From Sphaerosporella brunnea (taxonomy: Eukaryota; Ascomycota; Pezizomycetes; Pezizales; Pyronemataceae): a stretch of 64,000 nt of DNA. Location: assembly GCA_008704415.1 (NCBI GenBank), contig VXIS01000061.1, positions 119,248 through 183,247 of the forward strand, read 5' to 3'. A program made the position numbers and the translations under genes. Numbering within the stretch: position 1 is the first letter of the stretch; each line of letters opens with the position of its first letter. Of this stretch, positions 58,731 through 64,000 are shown piece after piece. The notes below the pieces were generated by a model, which did no database searches, was not told where the DNA came from, and worked only from the letters and a program-made list of their open reading frames with translations.

Positions 58731-61700
58731 GTAGAGTCCCCTTACACGGGCAGCGGCCAAACTGCTCAAGACGGACACCGCCCGACTAGCTACTAAAAAC
58801 ACTACCAGAACCCCCGAAAACACGGCTTTCCCGTCTGCTCAGTCTAGTCAAGCAATGTAACCGCATGGGACTCCCTCGTAATGCAGTTTCTGTTTTTTTT
58901 TTTTTTTCAGTTTTTAATAAGATTGATCGCGAGCCACTGGTATCACTCGGTCTGGCTTATATAAGGAGACTGGCAACCATGGTGTTTTTCGTAGCCTGTG
59001 TTTTTAGAGCATATATAGACGGTAGCTACCAGACTGCGGTGGTCCTGTAAAGCGTATACTCATATACTCGTACATATATAGGTTTGTATGCGGTACGTTA
59101 CCGTACGTAGGAATCATATCCTATGATCGAGTTAAAGTAAACGCTTAAGCCATTTTCACGACACTTTTACCAGGCCCAATCTGGCATGTCTCTCCACAAT
59201 AAAGTGATGGCTTGGCGATCTCGAAGCCAAAGATTTGCCGCCGAAGAGGGGTGTTAAACGTTAAACCACCATCGCAACCACAGGCACCCACCAAATCACA
59301 AAGCACTCACAACAAACAAAACAGCATCAACGGTTACGATGCAGCAGAGGCCACGATGACATCTACGGAAATGACGTATCTACATCATTCGCAAGGAACG
59401 ACGCTCTGTTTGCGGGGACGAAGGGAAAAATTCTCCGCACGCGTGCATGGCGGTCCCTGAAAATATCCACTCTCTTACAACGTGAACGTGTTATCATGCG
59501 AGCTGGCAGAGAGAGGCTTCTACCAAGCCTTCGAGAATGATTGGTAGTGCGGGGATCTATCTATCCATCTGATGTGTATAACGGCGGCGGGGTAGTGAAT
59601 GTAGGATCCGGATCTAGATTTGCAGGCGCCGCGAGCGCGCGTGCGGGGTTCATGTTGTCAAGATGGCGGATCTATAGCGGCTATGCATGTAGCTGGAGTA
59701 TTTAGCGGGGCTCCCCACCAGCCCCAGCGATTGAAGCCCGGGTATCAGGGGATCTGATGTTTGGTAGAACTCCACCTGGATCATGCAACACTGGGCTGGT
59801 TTCACTGGTGGTGGGTCTGTTGGTAAGTACTCGTACGTACTCGTACAGCGGGGTAGATACCTCCATCCAGGCTGTTTTCCGAAACTTCTCAACCGTTTCT
59901 CGTCGATGGTGCTGTGCCGTGTGTTCAGTGATAAGCATAACCACCGAGATGCATGTGTGCTGCAGGGAAAAACTCGGCAGGGAAAAACGCTGTCATCATC
60001 ATGGGCTGAGAGTGCCACAATTGGCATACAGTGGCTAACGGCCAACACGGCGGGAGGGGGCTGGCAGTCGACTCGTGTCAGAATTTTGCTTGTTCATATC
60101 CATCGTCAAAGCTGCAAAGCAAGATGATGTCGAAAGGGGCCGGGCGAGACCTGACCGATACCCCTCATTCGACAAACGCGGGGGGGTATTTCGGCAGCAG
60201 TGACGGTGGTAATGATGGCCGAAGCCCCGGCAAAGGAGGATGCGGGAGACACCCAGACTCGATAGCGTGGGTGGTGGTGGATTTGATGCCACACCAGCAG
60301 ACCACCAACATCAATGAGGGGGGCATTAGCAAATACACACTACCCTCTGCATGCCCCGGCCAACGCGCACACCAGAGTACCTGGGGGCACAAGCAGATCT
60401 GTGTGCGACGAGAACTACTGTATGCTGTGCAGAGTTATCGAAAGATTGCGGGCGCAGAAAGCGAACCGCGTCTGGCCTAGCCGGATCCCCCCCGCAGAAA
60501 GAAGCAAAACAACGCAACAGAGCGGCTTGTGCATTGCACGTACATTATTCATTCCACCGAGCCCAGAGCCGAGCTGAGCTTTCGTCCCATCATCTTACTG
60601 GCCGGCATGCAAAAACCAGACGCAGCTGCCTAGCGAGCGATAGCCCCGATCCCCAGGTTCTGGCTGCAACCCAGTCGGCACGCATGTCTCAGCATCACTT
60701 TGCAAGGGCTACTGGAAAATGCGACCAGCCTCCAAATTTCCCGCGCCGCAGAGCGGGATTTTGTTGGGCTCGTGCTGGACGATGATCCTCGGCGACTCCA
60801 ACACAGGGTTCTCCGCATTCACTCATGGCCGCTCACTCACCGTAACCGCCATGGCCGTGGCCGTGGCCGTGGCCGCCGCCGCCCCGCCGCCGCATGTGTC
60901 GTTGAAATAGAGATCCAACTAGTTTCCCCCACAATCGCACCTGTACCGAAACAGCAAATCCGCCAGACGACACTAGGTACAGACAACTGCCGTTAGCTCC
61001 GCACAGGCAAAAGCGAGGCCAAACTTTGTAGCTGAAAAGTACTCCGGACTACCCCCACAAGTTTCGACCCCCCCCCCCCCCAAATCCAACCACTTATTTC
61101 CTTGGCTACCCGTCGTTCCGGATCTGCGCTTTCGTTTCCTCGCTTTGATTGTACTATGTAGCACAGATACTCGCCTAAACCTGCTCATCAAATTTCCCCA
61201 GCAGATCGGATGCCTCTGCTGGGTGTTATGCGGACACCAGGGGACTCTCTTGGTATAAGAATCTGGTGGTGATCAACTGATTCCACTGCTGATCCCGTGG
61301 TGGCTGAGATTTGCAAAGCACGTACGCACAACGGCAACGCCGCAGGGGGGGGAGATCAAGTTGAGCAGCTGAAGAGGGTTCATGAAGGGGATGAAGGAGA
61401 AGGTGGAGCGTGCGTTCTCCAACAACACCACCTTTCGTCCGATCCCCCGCTGCCTATCAAGGGTATCTACCCAATAGCAACATCGGGCATCATAGTAAGG
61501 AGTGGCGTTGGGTATCGTGCTTCGTGAGCCACTCGTATTGAATTCACCCCCCCACGATAACAATTTAGTTGTGCCTTCAGTTGGCAGCGAGCTGTGTGGA
61601 CAGCTCAGCAAGGTACATCCATAGCCACGTGGCTTTCGGGTGTATATCGATAGTTATTCTATGTCTGTGGGGGAAACAGTTGAGCAGCCTTAAGCTCCCT

Positions 61701-64000
61701 TGAAAGCAGCTCCAGATTTGCATCTGATAGTACTGCCCCCAATAAACCCCCATTCATTGCCTGCAGCGTAGGAAACTCTCATTGGGAAATAAAGAGCCGA
61801 GGAAGAAAACAGTTTGCTTCCCTGGTAAATGTGATGTGTGTCATTATGCACGCAGAACCCCGGCAAACCCCGCACATACGCACACTCAGGCAGTTTGGTA
61901 GGTAGGATGCGAGAAAAAAAAAAAAAAAACATCTATCATCCACGCGGAAAACTCGAACTCCAGTGAGAAGCTCTGGGGGCACATGTGCAATGACGAAGGA
62001 GTGGGGCGGCGGCGGCCACGAGGATATTTCTCGGAAGAACAGCTGTTTGCAATCAACAAGGTATTTGGAACAGCTGTTGTGCAACTTTTTTTTTCTTTTT
62101 TACTTTGGTTTGCAGACCCGGTCGACCCTGCGTCCGCTCTTTGCGGCCGGCTACCGGAGGATATCCTCAGGAGCAGCCCACCGGGAATTCAGGCCGCGGT
62201 GAGACGTATTTGGAGTTCTGGAGCGGCCCCAACCGGTAGTTGTGATCGGCATGGAGCGAGGCGCGTGGCCGAGACGGTCCCGAGTGCTGGTCCATGACAC
62301 CGCAAAAAGCTGCTTTGTTAGGTAACTTCACGTACATACATCTAGGCAGCATACCCGCAGCGAACATCGTTGCACAGTTGCCACGGCCACTTCCACCTAC
62401 ATAGAGTACGCTCGCTCCGTCCCATTTCAAAACCGGCTATGACCGCGAGAGTCGTCACACAATCATCGTCACAAAGACTGGTCCGGACCCGTTCAAAGCG
62501 CGCCACACGCGCTCGGCTCGCCTCAACTTCTCGCGGTGATCAAGTAAAGTGTGTACGAGCCGTAGATAAGCCTACATACCTACTCCAGATGACGACAAAT
62601 CCGCTATGCTAGTTCCCGTTGTTTCCCCCCGTATGTAGGGACGTTGGAATGTTCTACGACGACGCCACATACGCCGCGCCGATTCCTGGCTTCTGCGCGC
62701 ATTTGCCCCGGGCGCTTGAGCGCACAGGCCCAAAGTCTGGAACCTTATATATTGGGCTTACCTATTGTTTGTTTGGATATTAATTGAGCTGCAAAAGCAC
62801 TCGTACGCATGAGGTATAACCCGTTTATTGGGCCCACGGTGCAGTGACCTGGATACTGGACTCGAGCTCAAGTACCGAACCGAGTGAACGGATCCGGAGT
62901 TAACAACCCCGCGGCATAACTATTAGATAACACCGTGAGGCCGGCCTGATAACAAAAGTTGGGATGTGTGCGGCGCGGGATGATAGATGTCAAGTTAGGC
63001 CCCGTATGGGGGGCCGCCCACTTGCGGGTGATAGCACAGGCCGAGTGACATGAGATGAAAGCATCGCGTTTTTTCTGTTTAGGCATTCCCTCGTGTGCTT
63101 ATGCTGTTGTGGGCAGTCGTCGACGCTTGCCCTGGCTACTGCAAACGTGCACGCCTTCTACAATAAATATTGATGATGATATCATATGTATATATCTACT
63201 TATTAGGTATCTAGGAGTTCGTCCGTCAGAGCAACTCGTATACCGACGATGTTTGTCTGAACAGCGATATGTCGAACAAAAGAGTACAGTATTATGCAAG
63301 ACGTCAAATGAGTAAATATTTCTATTGGGTGCGAGAGCGCCTCTGTTGTTTCTCACAATTGTATGGCCGATACCTCTGCGATGTGCACGATGTTGGCTCC
63401 GTGGAGGGTGGACTTTGTTCACCAGACCTTTGGGTTCAGTGATACCGATCTCCCCACCAGATGGGCGGAAATCCTGAACTGTTTTCCGTGTAGATAAAAG
63501 CTCGACGTCTCTCACACTGTGTTTTTCCTAGTTGTGGTTTCCTGAGATGGAACCCTCAAGCGCATTTTTATGCACAGTCCCTTCAAGGTACATGTATATA
63601 TGTTCCCTGTACAAGGCGCGGCACAATTTGTAGCCACTTGCTTCAGCATCGTGCAAACCCCACGATCTCGCGGATGCGTGAATAATGGAGATTTAGTTAT
63701 ACGAACAACCATTGGCCAGACAGCTAGCAAACGAGCCGGAAAGTTAAGTACAATACATGTGTGCCCCGCTTCCCCCCCCCCCGCCCCCCGGCTGTTATCA
63801 TGTATATCTACCGATAGATAAAGTACCTCTGCAAGCAATCACAAGTATGTACATGTATGTATGTATGTAACAACATCACCATCCGGGTTTTTTTATACCT
63901 GATGAGGATACATAACAGCAATATATCGGTATGAACGAAGGGCTGGTTACCAGAAACAACCCCTCACCTGGTTGTAGGTTGTAGTGGTGGTGTGGTGTTG
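58731..64000. other. accessory region with no recognised gene
   Basis: Over 5 kb without a conserved frame. Short open frames occur on both strands. Low-complexity patches include a T-run at 58892-58907, GGCCGT/CCG repeats at 60852-60890, C-runs at 61068-61081 and 63771-63787, an A-run at 61915-61929 and a TATG repeat at 63851-63867. I see no element termini or RNA gene I can defend. Confidence 0.5.

Overview
This window looks like nuclear DNA of a filamentous ascomycete (Pezizomycotina). The genes carry many short GT-AG introns of about 45-80 nt with CTAAC/CTGAC-like branch sites. The gene set (eIF3c, YAK1, a Rad26/CSB-type remodeler, DNA polymerase alpha, a 7TM-RGS protein, TSR2, SNF8, RPL7) is eukaryotic and fungal. 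No species can be named from the sequence alone. Exon boundaries below were worked out by hand from frame, splice signals and family recognition.

Left part (1-29.8 kb), gene-rich: a 7TM protein with an RGS domain (1.4-3.5 kb, +); a membrane-anchored, mostly disordered unknown protein (4.1-6.4 kb, +); a small basic unknown ORF (-); a long DExH RNA helicase with a 69-bp tandem repeat in its tail (+); an ALYREF/Yra1-like mRNA export adaptor (+); eIF3c (-); YAK1 kinase (-); an intron-containing tRNA-Arg(ACG) (+); a Rad26/CSB-type Snf2 ATPase (+); and a secreted or cell-surface protein of unknown function (+).

Middle (29.8-51.7 kb) alternates repeat-rich stretches with islands of conserved genes. 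A gene-poor stretch holds three miniature TA-flanked inverted-repeat elements, one plausible two-exon unknown gene, a 16-bp tandem repeat and a decayed LINE. Then come SNF8/VPS22 (+), RPL7 (+) with a C/D-box snoRNA in its second intron, TSR2 (-) and POL1 (+). TSR2 and POL1 are divergent, and POL1 has an MCB-type box close to its start. After POL1 lie a second LINE remnant and foldback elements, then a cytochrome b561-type membrane protein (-).

Right part (51.7-64 kb) is mostly accessory: foldback elements, a degraded open frame cut by an A/T tract, one four-TM unknown gene (55.9-56.8 kb, +), a 390-bp hAT-type miniature element with a perfect 8-bp target duplication, and next to it a tRNA-like Pol III head followed by a LINE-type 3' tail (candidate SINE). 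I recognise no conserved gene in the last 5 kb.

Together the conserved genes serve ribosome production and translation (RPL7, its snoRNA, TSR2, eIF3c), RNA handling (helicase, ALY), DNA replication and repair (POL1, Rad26), signalling (RGS, YAK1) and endosomal sorting (SNF8). No defence island, biosynthetic cluster or CRISPR array is visible. The clearest extra signals are the intronic snoRNA and the set of small mobile elements.
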